The notes beneath the pieces are model-generated. The model saw only the letters and a program-made list of their open reading frames with translations, was not told the origin of the DNA and did no database searches. From Streptomyces wedmorensis (lineage in GTDB: Bacteria > Actinomycetota > Actinomycetes > Streptomycetales > Streptomycetaceae): a DNA stretch of 64,000 nt. The DNA lies in assembly GCF_000716445.1 (NCBI RefSeq), contig NZ_JNWK01000003.1:186001-250000 (forward strand), in the 5' to 3' direction. Positions 26,465 to 35,796 of the stretch are shown piece after piece. Each line of letters starts with the position of its first letter. Within the stretch, counting starts at the first letter, position 1. Made by a program: the position numbers and the translations under genes.

Positions 26465-26517
26465 GGCATACGGGAAGGGCCCCGCACTCGTCGAGTGCGG
26501 GGCCCTTCCCGTATGCC
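26465..26517. terminator. perfect 26-bp-arm bidirectional hairpin terminator
   Basis: The arms 26465-26490 and 26492-26517 are exact inverse complements around a single central T (core CACTCG-T-CGAGTG). It lies between the convergent nitroreductase and DUF4245 genes. It is unusually long and perfect for an intergenic terminator. Confidence 0.88.
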
Positions 26518-26541
26518 CGGACGGGGTGGGCGGTCGGAAGG

Positions 26542-27075
26542 TCAGGCCTGGTGGGAGCGGAGCGCGCCCGCCATCTCGGTCAGCCGCTCGAAGGAGGCGG
26601 TGCCGGTCACCACGGTGGTCGCCCCGCCCTCCGTGCGGACGAGGGCGTCGTACTTCGGGCCCTCCCAGCGCTGCCAGACCTGGCCGGCCACCGTCTCGGT
26701 GCGCCCGGTGTTCTTGGCGCGCTGGGTGACGTCCGGCACATAGGTGCCCGGCGCCGCCGTCGACTGGTGGATCGCCACGTACTGGGTGTCCGGGGAGAGG
26801 AAGCCGAGCTGCCAGGCGTTGGCGTTCTCGCGCTTGTACGAGACGACCGTCGCCTTCCAGCCGTCGCCGAGGCCCTCGGGGGCCAGCACCGGATACGGCG
26901 CCGCCCGCTGTGCCGTGAGGAGTTCGACCCGGTAGTCCTTCGCCTTGACCGGTGCCGCTTCCTCGTCGTGCGGGATGAAGAGATACATCACACCCGCGGC
27001 GACCAAGATCACCCCGAGGGACTGGAACATCCCGCGTACCGTCTGCCTGCCTCGCATACCTGCCACGCCCCCCAT
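26542..27075 (-). CDS. DUF4245 membrane-anchored protein
   Basis: A 177-residue protein (or 174 if the GTG at 27066 is used). A single N-terminal helix ([19 protein letters not shown], about 17-35) anchors an extracytoplasmic domain. The family pattern is visible: [55 protein letters not shown] and [18 protein letters not shown]4245 proteins are conserved in actinobacteria next to glpX, as here (divergent, 117 bp apart). Function is unknown. Confidence 0.87.
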   Translation of the reverse strand: MGGVAGMRGRQTVRGMFQSLGVILVAAGVMYLFIPHDEEAAPVKAKDYRVELLTAQRAAPYPVLAPEGLGDGWKATVVSYKRENANAWQLGFLSPDTQYVAIHQSTAAPGTYVPDVTQRAKNTGRTETVAGQVWQRWEGPKYDALVRTEGGATTVVTGTASFERLTEMAGALRSHQA

Positions 27076-27192
27076 GGTCGCATCATGGTTCCGTGCTCAT
27101 ACGTGGGCCCCGCTGCTCATTTTGTCGACGTACCGATAGAGTCGCAGCACCCTCTTATTTCCGGCCGTCGCCGTACAGAAAGGTGCGTTCCG

Positions 27193-28227
27193 ATGACCGA
27201 GCAGCATCATCTGCCGCCCGAGCTTGTGGTCTCCCCCGAGGCCCCCGACCGCAACCTGGCCCTTGAGCTGGTCCGCGTCACCGAGGCCGCCGCCATGGCC
27301 GCCGGCCGCTGGGTCGGCCGCGGCGACAAGATCGGCGCGGACGGCGCGGCGGTCAACGCCATGCGGACCCTGATCTCCACCGTCTCGATGAACGGCGTCG
27401 TCGTCATCGGCGAGGGGGAGAAGGACGAGGCCCCCATGCTCTTCAACGGCGAGCGGGTCGGCGACGGCACCGGCGCCGAGGTCGACATCGCCGTGGACCC
27501 GATCGACGGCACCACGCTCAACGCCAAGGGCATGCCGAACGCGATCGCCGTGCTGGCCGCCGCCGACCGCGGCGCCATGTTCGACCCGTCCGCGGTCTTC
27601 TACATGGACAAGCTGGTCACCGGCCCCGAGGCCGCCGACTTCGTCGACATCAACGCCCCCGTCTCGGTCAACATCCGCCGGGTCGCCAAGGCGAAGAACT
27701 CCTCGCCCGAGGACATCACGGTCGTCATCCTGGACCGCCCCCGCCACGAGGGCATCGTCAAGGAGATCCGCGAGACCGGGGCCCGGATCAAGTTCATCTC
27801 GGACGGCGACGTCGCCGGCTCGATCATGGCCGTCCGCGAGGGCACGGGCGTCGACATGCTGATGGGCATCGGCGGCACGCCCGAGGGCATCATCTCCGCG
27901 TGCGCCATCAAGTGCCTCGGCGGTGTCATCCAGGGCAAGCTGTGGCCGAAGGACGACGCCGAGCGCCGGAAGGCCCTGGACGCGGGCCACGACCTGGACC
28001 GGGTGCTCTCCACGAACGACCTGGTCGCCGGCGACAACGTCTTCTTCGTCGCGACCGGCATCACCGACGGCGAGCTGCTGCGCGGCGTGCGCTACCGCGC
28101 CGAGACGGCGACCACGCAGTCGCTGGTCATGCGCTCGAAGTCCGGCACGATCCGCCAGATCGACTCCACGCACCGGCTCTCGAAGCTGCGGGCCTACAGC
28201 AAGATCGACTTCGACCGCGCGAACTGA
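27193..28227 (+). CDS. glpX: class II fructose-1,6-bisphosphatase
   Basis: The gluconeogenic enzyme that removes phosphate from fructose-1,6-bisphosphate. The 344-residue protein contains the GlpX metal/phosphate motifs [10 protein letters not shown] (71-80) and [12 protein letters not shown] (102-113), plus [19 protein letters not shown] in the C-terminal half. The start is the ATG at 27193 ([11 protein letters not shown]). It lacks the class I FBPase motif, and this is normally the only FBPase in Streptomyces, so the gene should be needed for growth on gluconeogenic carbon. Monocistronic, with its own terminator. Confidence 0.96.
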   Translation: MTEQHHLPPELVVSPEAPDRNLALELVRVTEAAAMAAGRWVGRGDKIGADGAAVNAMRTLISTVSMNGVVVIGEGEKDEAPMLFNGERVGDGTGAEVDIAVDPIDGTTLNAKGMPNAIAVLAAADRGAMFDPSAVFYMDKLVTGPEAADFVDINAPVSVNIRRVAKAKNSSPEDITVVILDRPRHEGIVKEIRETGARIKFISDGDVAGSIMAVREGTGVDMLMGIGGTPEGIISACAIKCLGGVIQGKLWPKDDAERRKALDAGHDLDRVLSTNDLVAGDNVFFVATGITDGELLRGVRYRAETATTQSLVMRSKSGTIRQIDSTHRLSKLRAYSKIDFDRAN

Positions 28228-28248
28228 CCGCGCGACGACGGTACGAAG

Positions 28249-28281
28249 AGGGGCGCCCCCATGTGCGGTGGGGGCGCCCCT
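28249..28281. terminator. bidirectional terminator between glpX and the WhiB gene
   Basis: Arms of 12 bp (AGGGGCGCCCCC at 28249-28260; complement at 28270-28281), 9-nt loop, starting 21 bp after the glpX stop codon. Confidence 0.8.
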
Positions 28282-28319
28282 TCCCGTACGGGCCCGCGGA
28301 GACGCGTCCGCGGTTCCCG

Positions 28320-28694
28320 TCAGCCCGCCTGGGCGATCCGCTCGGTCGCGGTGGCCTTCCGCAGCTCCACCTCGCGCCGCCTGCGCCGGGCCAGGACGAC
28401 ACGGCGCTCCGCCGCCGTGAGGCCGCCCCACACCCCGTACGGCTCCGGCTGGAGCAGCGCGTGCTCGCGGCACTCGACCATGACCGGACAGCGCGCGCAG
28501 ACCCGCTTGGCCGCCTCCTCCCGGGCCAGCCGCGCGGCGGTCGGTTCCTTGGACGGGGCGAAGAACAGTCCGGCTTCGTCCCGTCGGCACACCGCCTCCG
28601 CGTGCCAAGGGCCTGCCTCGTCATCCCGGGTGGGCGTGGTGCGCTGAGGGGGGACGGCGGCGACCTGGAGGGGCTGATGCGGCGGTTGCAGCAC
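28320..28694 (-). CDS. WhiB-family Fe-S transcriptional regulator
   Basis: A 124-residue Wbl protein. Four cluster cysteines are present: Cys36, Cys66, Cys69 and Cys75 (C-x29-C-x2-C-x5-C), followed by the GVWGGLT turn (about 87-93) and a basic C-terminal helix (RRVVLARRRRREVELRK) for DNA binding. Wbl proteins bind [4Fe-4S] and partner with the principal sigma factor in development, redox and antibiotic responses. By position next to glpX it may correspond to the Streptomyces gene called wblI, but that is recalled synteny and not proven here. Confidence 0.93.
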   Translation of the reverse strand: MLQPPHQPLQVAAVPPQRTTPTRDDEAGPWHAEAVCRRDEAGLFFAPSKEPTAARLAREEAAKRVCARCPVMVECREHALLQPEPYGVWGGLTAAERRVVLARRRRREVELRKATATERIAQAG

Positions 28695-28912
28695 GGTCTA
28701 CTCCTGACGACGGCTTCGCGAGCGAGCGGCGATGCCCCAGCCCTACCCGCTGTGCGCGTGCCTATGCACTGCGTGCCGCGCCGTTCCGCACTGCGGAGAC
28801 CCGTGGACGGATTCCGGTCACCGCCGCGGACGGGACGACGGCCACCGCCCCGCGGGGTCGCCGGCCGGGGCCCCGCCCCGCCCGGCCGCCGCGCGCGGCG
28901 CCCCGCCGGACG

Positions 28913-29632
28913 TCAGTGGCCGAGGTGTTTGCGCAGCTTGCCCTGGAGGTCGGTGATCCACTTGCCGCGCTTGGGCCTGGCCTCGACGTTCCCGAAGACC
29001 GAGTAGCCGTTGATGACCACGACCGGGGCCTGCGGGTCCACGCCCTCCAGGGTCACGACCTCGAAGTTGCCGAAGACCCCGCTGCCGCTGCCGCGCAGGC
29101 TGATGTTCTCCGGGACGCGCACCTCGACGTTCCCGAAGATCGAGGTGGCGTTGATGGTGGTGAGCCGCTGGGCGAAGATCGCCTCGGTGAGGTCGACCTC
29201 GATGCTCCCGAAGAGCGCGAAGGCGTTCGTCCGGCGGCTCACCCGCCAACGGCCCTTGCGGGTGGTGCTGGAGAAGATCGCGATGAGGTTGTCCGCGGGG
29301 CCCTCCGCGTCGTCGGCGGGCCACGCGTGGGCCGGCTCGGGCTCCTGGCCGGTGCGGGCGGAGGGCAGGTCGCGGACGATCGGCTCCAGCTCCCCGACCG
29401 TCTTGGCCCGGTAGACCGCGTCGATCCGGTCCGAGTGCTCCTCCGGGTCGAGCCGCCCCTCGGCCAGGGCGTCCCCGAGGATGTCCGCGACCCGGTCCCG
29501 GTCCGCGTCCGAGGCCCGCAACGAGCCCCGCGGATCGGCGAAACCGGTCTCCCCGGGAGCGGGCTCGGCGGGCGCGGCCGACCGCTGCGGCTGGGGCTGC
29601 TTCTCGGGTTCGGGCTGCTTTTCGAGGTCCAC
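28913..29632 (-). CDS. DUF1707 and LiaF-like (DUF2154-type) domain protein
   Basis: A 239-residue protein. After a Gln/Pro-rich leader, residues about 38-90 form a DUF1707 (SHOCT-like) domain (LRASDADRDRVADILGDALAEG split; EEHSDRIDAVYRAKTVGELE). The C-terminal 120 residues are the right-handed beta-helix of cell-wall-active antibiotic-response (LiaF/VraT-type) proteins, with repeated FGSIEVDL, IFGNVEVRVPE, VFGNFEVVTLEG and VFGNVEARPKRG turns. No membrane helix is seen. A role in envelope stress is inferred from the fold only. It is divergent from a LuxR-type gene. Confidence 0.88.
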   Translation of the reverse strand: MDLEKQPEPEKQPQPQRSAAPAEPAPGETGFADPRGSLRASDADRDRVADILGDALAEGRLDPEEHSDRIDAVYRAKTVGELEPIVRDLPSARTGQEPEPAHAWPADDAEGPADNLIAIFSSTTRKGRWRVSRRTNAFALFGSIEVDLTEAIFAQRLTTINATSIFGNVEVRVPENISLRGSGSGVFGNFEVVTLEGVDPQAPVVVINGYSVFGNVEARPKRGKWITDLQGKLRKHLGH

Positions 29633-29846
29633 GGAGCCAGCCTAGCGAAACGCGATAGATCGCGACCAGGGGGACGCCCCGGGTCCCGTCCCCTAGGGGA
29701 TGCCCCGACGGGGCGTCCGAACGCGCGACTGGCGGGTTGAAGCCACGGCGCAAAACCGCCGGTTCCCGTACGCCGCCGCCCGCCCCGCCTCTGCCACTGT
29801 GTGAACACCGTGCGCCAGCACGGCCGATGAGGCGGGAGGGGCGGGC

Positions 29847-30935
29847 GTGACGGAGGCGACGGACACGACTGCGATACCGGACGCCACGGCGGACACCCCG
29901 GGCGCGCCGAGCGCCCCGAGCAGGGCGAGCGGCACGGACGGGGCGAGCGGCGTGGGCGGCCCGGTCGCCCGCGGCCTGCCCGGTGCCCATGCCCTGCCCG
30001 ACGGCCCGTACGCTTCCCCCGCACCTGGCGCCCCCGACGGCCTCGCCGCCTTCCAAGGGCTCGTGCTGCGCCGTCTCGACGAGATCCGCGAGGCGCAGCG
30101 GGCCCTCGCCGGGCCGGCGGGTGCGCGCCGGACGGCGGGCGCCGAGGCCGCCGGGCCCGAGGTCGAGCTGATCACGGGCGCCCGGGCCATCGCCGAGGGT
30201 TACGTGCGGCTCCAGCGGTCGGCCCGGCGGGAGATCCTCGCCCTGGCGACCGGTCCGGTGGTCGCGGTGCCCGCGGCGGCCAACTCCGGGCAGCGGGAGG
30301 CGATGCGGGCGGGGGTGCGCTACCGGGTGGTGTACGACCGGGACGCGCTCGCCCTCAGCGACTCCGACACCCCGCCGCTCCTGGAGCACTGGGCCTCGCT
30401 CGGCGAGGAGATGCGGGTGGCCTTCGGGCTGCCCCTGAAGCTGGTGCTGGTCGACCGGTCCGCGGCCCTCGTCGTACCGCTCGCGGCGGACGCTCCGGAG
30501 GGCGCCACCGCCGACACCGGGGAAGGCCCGCCGGGAGGCGCCCCGGAGGCGGCCCGCCGAGCCGACGAGGAGTACGGCTCCGCAGCCGGCGAGGAGCACG
30601 TGCCCGAGGCCGGTGAGGAGGCCGCCGGGCCCACCGCGACCGTGCTGCGGTCCCGGCCGCTCCTGGACGCGCTGGGGTGGATCTTCGACCGGGTCTGGGA
30701 CAGCGCCCTGCCGGTCCCCGCCGCGATCGCGGCCGCCGTGGACGGGCCGCTGACGGCCGACGACCGGCGGCTGCTCACCCTGCTCCTCAACGGCTACACG
30801 GACCAGGCGATCGGCTCCCAACTGGGCGTGTCGGAGCGGACGGTGCAGCGCCGCGTGCGGCGGCTTCTCGCCCTCGCGGGCGCCCGCAGCAGGCTCCAGC
30901 TGGGCTGGCACGCGGCCCGCCACCACTGGCTCTGA
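29847..30935 (+). CDS. LuxR-type helix-turn-helix transcriptional regulator
   Basis: A 362-residue regulator starting at a GTG (SD GGGAGGGG). The N terminus (about 1-65) is disordered Gly/Ala/Pro. A central TrmB/PLD-like sensory region follows (ELITGARAIAEGYVRLQRSA, GVRYRVVYDRDAL), interrupted by an acidic linker, and the C-terminal HTH is LNGYTDQAIGSQLGVSERTV (about 316-335) with QRRVRRLLALAGA. This architecture is common in Streptomyces regulators related to dormancy or secondary metabolism; the ligand is unknown. The 3' end of the gene is repeated twice more in degenerate form after the stop codon. Confidence 0.87.
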   Translation: MTEATDTTAIPDATADTPGAPSAPSRASGTDGASGVGGPVARGLPGAHALPDGPYASPAPGAPDGLAAFQGLVLRRLDEIREAQRALAGPAGARRTAGAEAAGPEVELITGARAIAEGYVRLQRSARREILALATGPVVAVPAAANSGQREAMRAGVRYRVVYDRDALALSDSDTPPLLEHWASLGEEMRVAFGLPLKLVLVDRSAALVVPLAADAPEGATADTGEGPPGGAPEAARRADEEYGSAAGEEHVPEAGEEAAGPTATVLRSRPLLDALGWIFDRVWDSALPVPAAIAAAVDGPLTADDRRLLTLLLNGYTDQAIGSQLGVSERTVQRRVRRLLALAGARSRLQLGWHAARHHWL

Positions 30936-31053
30936 CGCGGCCGCGCAGCAGACTCCAGCCGACCTGGCACGCGGCCCGTCGCCATCGGCTCCGACGCGGA
31001 CGCAGCAGACTCCGGCCGGAGTGACACGCGGCCCGCCACCCCCTGGCTCCGGC
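30885..31053. repeat. 57-59-bp degenerate tandem repeat formed by the 3' end of the LuxR-type gene
   Basis: Three copies start at 30885 (inside the gene), 30944 and 31001. Each runs CGCAGCAG(G/A)CTCC..., GGCACGCGGCCCG, then a CCA(C/T) segment and GGCTC(T/C)G. The first copy contains the stop codon TGA; the others read CGA and CGG there. Divergence suggests an old duplication. The rest of the 268-bp gap to the next gene shows only its SD and promoter-like AT-richer bases. Confidence 0.85.
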
Positions 31054-31203
31054 ATGAGCGGAGCTGAGGCCTCCGGTGGGTCGGCCGTCGTTGTGTCGCC
31101 TTTACGACACGTCGTCAAACCGCCAGTACACAGGCCCTGTTGGGCCCGGTTTCCCGTGGCAACGTGTCCGGCGTTCGCACCCCCCGGACGCCGGAAGGAC
31201 ACC

Positions 31204-33819
31204 ATGTCCCGTCGCAGATCCACCGCGATAACCACCGCGGTCTCCACCGCTCTCGCGCTCGCCGCCGCCTCCCTCGCGCTGACCGTCGGCCCCGCCGCGG
31301 CCGAGGCCGACCTCGCCCCCGCAGACAAGCTGGGGGCCCACGACCGGGCCCTGCTCGCCCAGTACGAGCGCCAGTACGGCTCCGCCCGCGGTGTCGCCCC
31401 CGACGGCACCCGCCCCGACTTCGCGACCCTCCTGATCGCGGTCGCCGACGGCCGCACCGCCGAGGCCGAACGGGCCCTCGCCGGGCTGGGCGTCGAGACG
31501 ACCCGTACCGAGGCGTCCGTCGGCTACCTGAAGGCGAACGTCCCCTTCGGTCTCGTCGAGCAGGTCGCGGCCCTCGACGCCGTCGTCGCCGTCGACCTCG
31601 ACGAGTTGCTGGAGATCGAGGACACCCGCGCCGACGGCGAGCTCGCCGGGGAGCCGAGGCCGGGCACGGCCCTCCCCCAGGCGCCGTCGGCCGCCACGCC
31701 GGACGACAACCCGTACATGCCGACCCGGGAGACCGGCTCGGTCCGCTTCAAGCAGGACCACCCGACGTACGACGGGCGCGGCGTCACGATCGGCGTGATG
31801 GACACGGGCATCGACCCGACGCACCCGGCTCTGGCGAAGACGACGACCGGCGAGGACAAGCTCGTCGAGACGGTCACGGGCAGCAACCCGAGGAACTTCA
31901 TCGACCTGATCTTCGACGACAGCTGGTTCCTGATGGGCAAGACCGTCGCCGGTCCGTCGATCGCGGACGCGGCGGGGATCACCTGGACGGCGCCCGCTTC
32001 CGCGGACCTGCGTCTGACGTACAAGTCGACGTCGATGCCCGGCGGGAAGACCCGGAAGACCGGCGTCCTGTACCGCGACTCCGACCAGGGCGTCTGGGTG
32101 GACACCGACGGCGACTTCGACTTCACCGACGAGGAGCTGCTGCGGCAGTTCGGCAAGGCCCGGCAGATCGGGTACCTGGGCACGGACGACCCGGCGACGG
32201 CGCTCAACGAGCGCGTCCCGTTCACCGTGCAGACCCAGGCCCTCGCGGGGACCGTCACGGGCGTCAACCTCAACATCATCACCGAGGCCCACGGCACCCA
32301 CGTGGCCGGCATCACGGCCGCCCACGGCATGTTCGGCGGTGCCATGGACGGCCAGGCACCCGGCGCCAAGCTGGTGTCCATGAAGGCCTGTCACGCCGGC
32401 GGCTGCTCCTCGGCAGCGCTCACCGACGGCATGATCGACCTGGTCACGAAGTACGGCGTGGACGTGGTCAACATGTCGATCGGCGCGAGCCCCGAGCTGA
32501 ACGACGGCCAGAGCGCCCGCGCGCTCGTCTACAACCGGCTGATCGACAGCAGCGGGGTGCAGCTCTTCATCTCCGCCGGCAACTCCGGCGCCGGCGTCAA
32601 CACCGTCGGCGACCCGACCGGCGCCGAGCAGGTCGTCAGCGTCGGCGCCGACGTGTCCGCCGCGACCTGGTGGGCGAACTACGGCTCCGAGGTCAAGGAC
32701 GAGCGGGGCGTCTTCCCCTTCTCCTCGCGCGGCCCGCGCGAGGACGGCGGTTTCAAGCCGGACATCACCGCGCCCGGCGCGGCGGTCTCCACCACGCCCG
32801 ACTGGATCGCCCCGAGCTACGTCCCCGAGACCGGCTACAAGCTGCCGCCCGGCTACTCGATGCTGAACGGCACCTCCATGTCGTCCCCGCAGGCCGCCGG
32901 CGCCGGGGCGCTGCTGCTCTCCGCCGCCCGGCAGGCCGGGGTCTCCGCCACGCCGGCCGAGCTGCGCGCCGCGATCCACACGGGCGCCCGCTGGAACGGC
33001 AAGGCCGACGCCGTCGCGCAGGGCCGCGGCCGGTTCGACGTGCCGAAGGCCTGGTCCGTGCTCGGCAAGGGCAAGGCGGGCACCGCGGACACGGTCACCG
33101 TCTCCGCGCCCGTGTGCACCCCGCTGTCGGGCGAGCTCGTCACCCCGCACCGCGGCAGCGGCCTGTTCAACAGCTGCGCCCCGGGCTCCGGCGGCCAGGC
33201 CGTCGGCGAGGAGCGGTCGTACGAGCTGACCGTGACCCGCACCAGCGGCGCCGAGGGCCCGGTGGCGTACGAGGTCGGGCTCAAGGGGAACGACGGCACC
33301 TTCACCGTCCCGTCCTCGCTGACCCTGGTGAAGGGCGTCCCGACCCCGCTGAAGGTCACGGCGGCGCCGGGCACCCAGGGCACGCACTCCGCGGTCCTCA
33401 CCCTGGACGACGCGGCGACCCGGGCCGTCGAGCGGACCACGATGCTCGCCGTCGAGGCGGCCGTGCCGCTGGTCGCCGGCACCCCGCTGACCGTGACGGG
33501 CGTCTCGTACCGCAACGACACGATCCACTACACGGTGGCCGTGCCCGCCGGCACCCAGGCGCTGAACGTCTCCCTGGACGGTCTGGAGCCGGGCAGCCAG
33601 ACCCGCTGGTGGGCCTTCAAGCCGACCGGGGTCTCCGGTGAGGCCTCCGCCGCCGGAACGATCTACTGCTACAACGGCTACCTCGACGGATACGGCTGCG
33701 ACCCGCGCGCCCGGACGTACGCCAAGCCCGCCGAGGGCGTCTGGGAGCTGGTCGTGGAGTCCCGCCGCACCTCGCCGCTGTGGGCGAACCCGTACCGCCT
33801 GACCGCCACGGTCTCGTAG
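31204..33819 (+). CDS. large secreted S8 subtilase (tripeptidyl-peptidase-like)
   Basis: An 871-residue secreted serine protease starting at the ATG at 31204 (SD GGAAGG). It has a signal peptide of about 1-34 and a propeptide region to about 185. The catalytic domain has Asp200 (GVMDTGID), His363 (EAHGTHVAG), oxyanion Asn460 (SAGNSG) and Ser558 (GTSMSSPQAAGA). An insertion of about 160 residues separates Asp from His, typical of tripeptidyl-peptidase II and kumamolisin-unrelated large subtilases. The C-terminal 270 residues are beta-sandwich-like (VTVSAPVCTPLSGE to NPYRLTATVS). All active-site residues are present. The biological substrate is not visible. Confidence 0.93.
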   Translation: MSRRRSTAITTAVSTALALAAASLALTVGPAAAEADLAPADKLGAHDRALLAQYERQYGSARGVAPDGTRPDFATLLIAVADGRTAEAERALAGLGVETTRTEASVGYLKANVPFGLVEQVAALDAVVAVDLDELLEIEDTRADGELAGEPRPGTALPQAPSAATPDDNPYMPTRETGSVRFKQDHPTYDGRGVTIGVMDTGIDPTHPALAKTTTGEDKLVETVTGSNPRNFIDLIFDDSWFLMGKTVAGPSIADAAGITWTAPASADLRLTYKSTSMPGGKTRKTGVLYRDSDQGVWVDTDGDFDFTDEELLRQFGKARQIGYLGTDDPATALNERVPFTVQTQALAGTVTGVNLNIITEAHGTHVAGITAAHGMFGGAMDGQAPGAKLVSMKACHAGGCSSAALTDGMIDLVTKYGVDVVNMSIGASPELNDGQSARALVYNRLIDSSGVQLFISAGNSGAGVNTVGDPTGAEQVVSVGADVSAATWWANYGSEVKDERGVFPFSSRGPREDGGFKPDITAPGAAVSTTPDWIAPSYVPETGYKLPPGYSMLNGTSMSSPQAAGAGALLLSAARQAGVSATPAELRAAIHTGARWNGKADAVAQGRGRFDVPKAWSVLGKGKAGTADTVTVSAPVCTPLSGELVTPHRGSGLFNSCAPGSGGQAVGEERSYELTVTRTSGAEGPVAYEVGLKGNDGTFTVPSSLTLVKGVPTPLKVTAAPGTQGTHSAVLTLDDAATRAVERTTMLAVEAAVPLVAGTPLTVTGVSYRNDTIHYTVAVPAGTQALNVSLDGLEPGSQTRWWAFKPTGVSGEASAAGTIYCYNGYLDGYGCDPRARTYAKPAEGVWELVVESRRTSPLWANPYRLTATVS

Positions 33820-33836
33820 CGGAACACTCCACCGAG

Positions 33837-33886
33837 GCGCGGTCCCGGTCCTCAGTGAGCCTTACCTCACAGGATCGGGGCCGCGC
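33837..33886. terminator. nested hairpin terminator after the subtilase gene
   Basis: The outer stem pairs 33837-33852 with 33871-33886 (GCGCGGTCCCGGTCCT against its near complement, with two G-T pairs). The inner stem GTGAG (33855-33859)/CTCAC (33866-33870) sits inside. It starts 17 bp after the stop codon. Confidence 0.72.
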
Positions 33887-33964
33887 CCGCGACATACGCT
33901 GGAGGGCGCGCCCGCCAACGGAGGCGGCGCGCTGCTGTCTGCCGAGTGAGGAATGGCTGCCGTC

Positions 33965-35635
33965 ATGCCAGAGTTTGCGTACTCCGATCTGCTCCCGCTG
34001 GGAGAGGACACCACGCCCTATCGCCTGGTGACCTCCGAAGGTGTCTCCACCTTCGAGGCCGACGGCCGTACGTTCCTCAAGGTCGAGCCCGAGGCCCTGC
34101 GGAAGCTGGCCGCCGAGGCGATCCACGACATCCAGCACTTCCTGCGCCCGGCCCACCTGGCCCAGCTGCGCCGGATCATCGACGACCCCGAGGCCTCGTC
34201 GAACGACAAGTTCGTCGCGCTCGACCTGCTCAAGAACGCGAACATCGCCGCCGCCGGCGTCCTGCCGATGTGCCAGGACACGGGCACCGCGATCGTGATG
34301 GGCAAGCGCGGTCAGAACGTGCTGACCTCGGGCCGCGACGAGGAGGCCCTGTCCAAGGGCGTCTACGACGCGTACACGAAGCTGAACCTGCGGTACTCGC
34401 AGATGGCCCCGGTCACCATGTGGGAGGAGAAGAACACCGGCTCGAACCTGCCCGCGCAGATCGAGCTGTACGCGACCGACGGCGGCGCGTACAAGTTCCT
34501 CTTCATGGCCAAGGGCGGCGGCTCCGCCAACAAGTCCTTCCTCTACCAGGAGACGAAGGCCGTCCTCAACGAGGCGAGCATGATGAAGTTCCTGGAGGAG
34601 AAGATCCGCTCGCTCGGCACGGCGGCCTGCCCGCCGTACCACCTGGCGATCGTCGTCGGCGGCACGAGCGCCGAGTTCGCGCTCAAGACCGCGAAGTACG
34701 CCTCCGCGCACTACCTGGACGAGCTGCCCACCGAGGGATCGGCCGAGACCGGTCACGGCTTCCGCGACAAGGAGCTGGAGGAGAAGGTCTTCGAGCTGAC
34801 GCAGAAGATCGGCATCGGCGCCCAGTTCGGCGGCAAGTACTTCTGCCACGACGTCCGCGTCGTCCGTCTTCCCCGCCACGGCGCCTCGCTGCCCGTCGCC
34901 ATCGCCGTCTCCTGCTCGGCCGACCGCCAGGCCGTCGCGAAGATCACCGCCGAGGGCGTCTTCCTGGAGCAGCTGGAGACCGACCCGGCGCGCTTCCTGC
35001 CGGACACGACGGACGAGCACCTGTCGGAGGAGGCCGACGTCGTCACCATCGACCTGAACCAGCCGATGGACGACATCCTCGCCGAGCTGACCAAGTACCC
35101 GGTCAAGACCCGGCTCTCCCTCAACGGTCCGCTGGTCGTGGCGCGCGACATCGCGCACGCCAAGATCAAGGAGCGCCTGGACGCGGGCGAGGAGATGCCG
35201 CAGTACCTGAAGGACCACCCGGTCTACTACGCGGGCCCCGCGAAGACCCCGGAGGGTTACGCCTCCGGTTCCTTCGGCCCGACGACGGCCGGCCGCATGG
35301 ACTCGTACGTGGAGCAGTTCCAGGCCGCGGGCGGCTCGAAGGTGATGCTGGCGAAGGGCAACCGGTCCGGGCAGGTCACCGCCGCGTGCGGCGCGCACGG
35401 CGGTTTCTACCTCGGCTCGATCGGCGGCCCGGCCGCGCGTCTCGCGCAGGACTGCATCAAGAAGGTCGAGGTCGTCGAGTACGAGGAGCTCGGCATGGAG
35501 GCGGTCTGGAAGATCGAGGTCGAGGACTTCCCGGCGTTCATCGTGGTGGACGACAAGGGCAACGACTTCTTCCAGAACCCGGCGCCGGAGCCGACGTTCA
35601 CGCACATCCCGGTGCGGGGTCCTGGTCTCGGCTGA
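33965..35635 (+). CDS. class I (iron-sulfur) fumarate hydratase
   Basis: A TCA-cycle enzyme interconverting fumarate and malate using an oxygen-sensitive [4Fe-4S] cluster. The 556-residue protein ([11 protein letters not shown]) has cluster cysteines at Cys103 (LPMCQDTGT), Cys222 (TAACPPYH) and Cys317 (AVSCSADRQ), with the spacing known for single-chain class I fumarases. [20 protein letters not shown] and the C-terminal beta domain with [11 protein letters not shown] are present. The ATG at 33965 is preferred over the one at 33953, which has no room for an SD. A class II fumarase, fumC, lies 4 kb away, so both types coexist. Confidence 0.95.
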   Translation: MPEFAYSDLLPLGEDTTPYRLVTSEGVSTFEADGRTFLKVEPEALRKLAAEAIHDIQHFLRPAHLAQLRRIIDDPEASSNDKFVALDLLKNANIAAAGVLPMCQDTGTAIVMGKRGQNVLTSGRDEEALSKGVYDAYTKLNLRYSQMAPVTMWEEKNTGSNLPAQIELYATDGGAYKFLFMAKGGGSANKSFLYQETKAVLNEASMMKFLEEKIRSLGTAACPPYHLAIVVGGTSAEFALKTAKYASAHYLDELPTEGSAETGHGFRDKELEEKVFELTQKIGIGAQFGGKYFCHDVRVVRLPRHGASLPVAIAVSCSADRQAVAKITAEGVFLEQLETDPARFLPDTTDEHLSEEADVVTIDLNQPMDDILAELTKYPVKTRLSLNGPLVVARDIAHAKIKERLDAGEEMPQYLKDHPVYYAGPAKTPEGYASGSFGPTTAGRMDSYVEQFQAAGGSKVMLAKGNRSGQVTAACGAHGGFYLGSIGGPAARLAQDCIKKVEVVEYEELGMEAVWKIEVEDFPAFIVVDDKGNDFFQNPAPEPTFTHIPVRGPGLG

Positions 35636-35651
35636 TCCCCTGACGCTCCCG

Positions 35652-35684
35652 CGAAGCCCCCGTTCCCCCGGAACGGGGGCTTCG
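35652..35684 (+). terminator. terminator of the class I fumarase gene
   Basis: Arms of 15 bp (CGAAGCCCCCGTTCC at 35652-35666; complement at 35670-35684), 3-nt loop, 16 bp past the stop codon. Confidence 0.85.
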
Positions 35685-35705
35685 TCGTTCTCCGCTCAGA
35701 AAGTC

Positions 35706-35745
35706 GCTACCGACTGGTAGCCCTCTCGTCGCCTACTGGTCAGTA
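35706..35745. promoter_or_regulatory. pair of palindromes upstream of the acid phosphatase gene
   Basis: GCTACC-GACT-GGTAGC (35706-35721) and TACTG-GT-CAGTA (35734-35745) lie just before the gene; both share an ACTGGT core. AGTATAGG overlaps the second and could be a -10 element. TetR/MarR-like dimers bind sites of this type, but no regulator is identified. Confidence 0.4.
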
Positions 35746-35796
35746 TAGGTCGCGAGCATGTCAACCACTGAGCCGGTCGACCCTCGGGAGCCCCCC

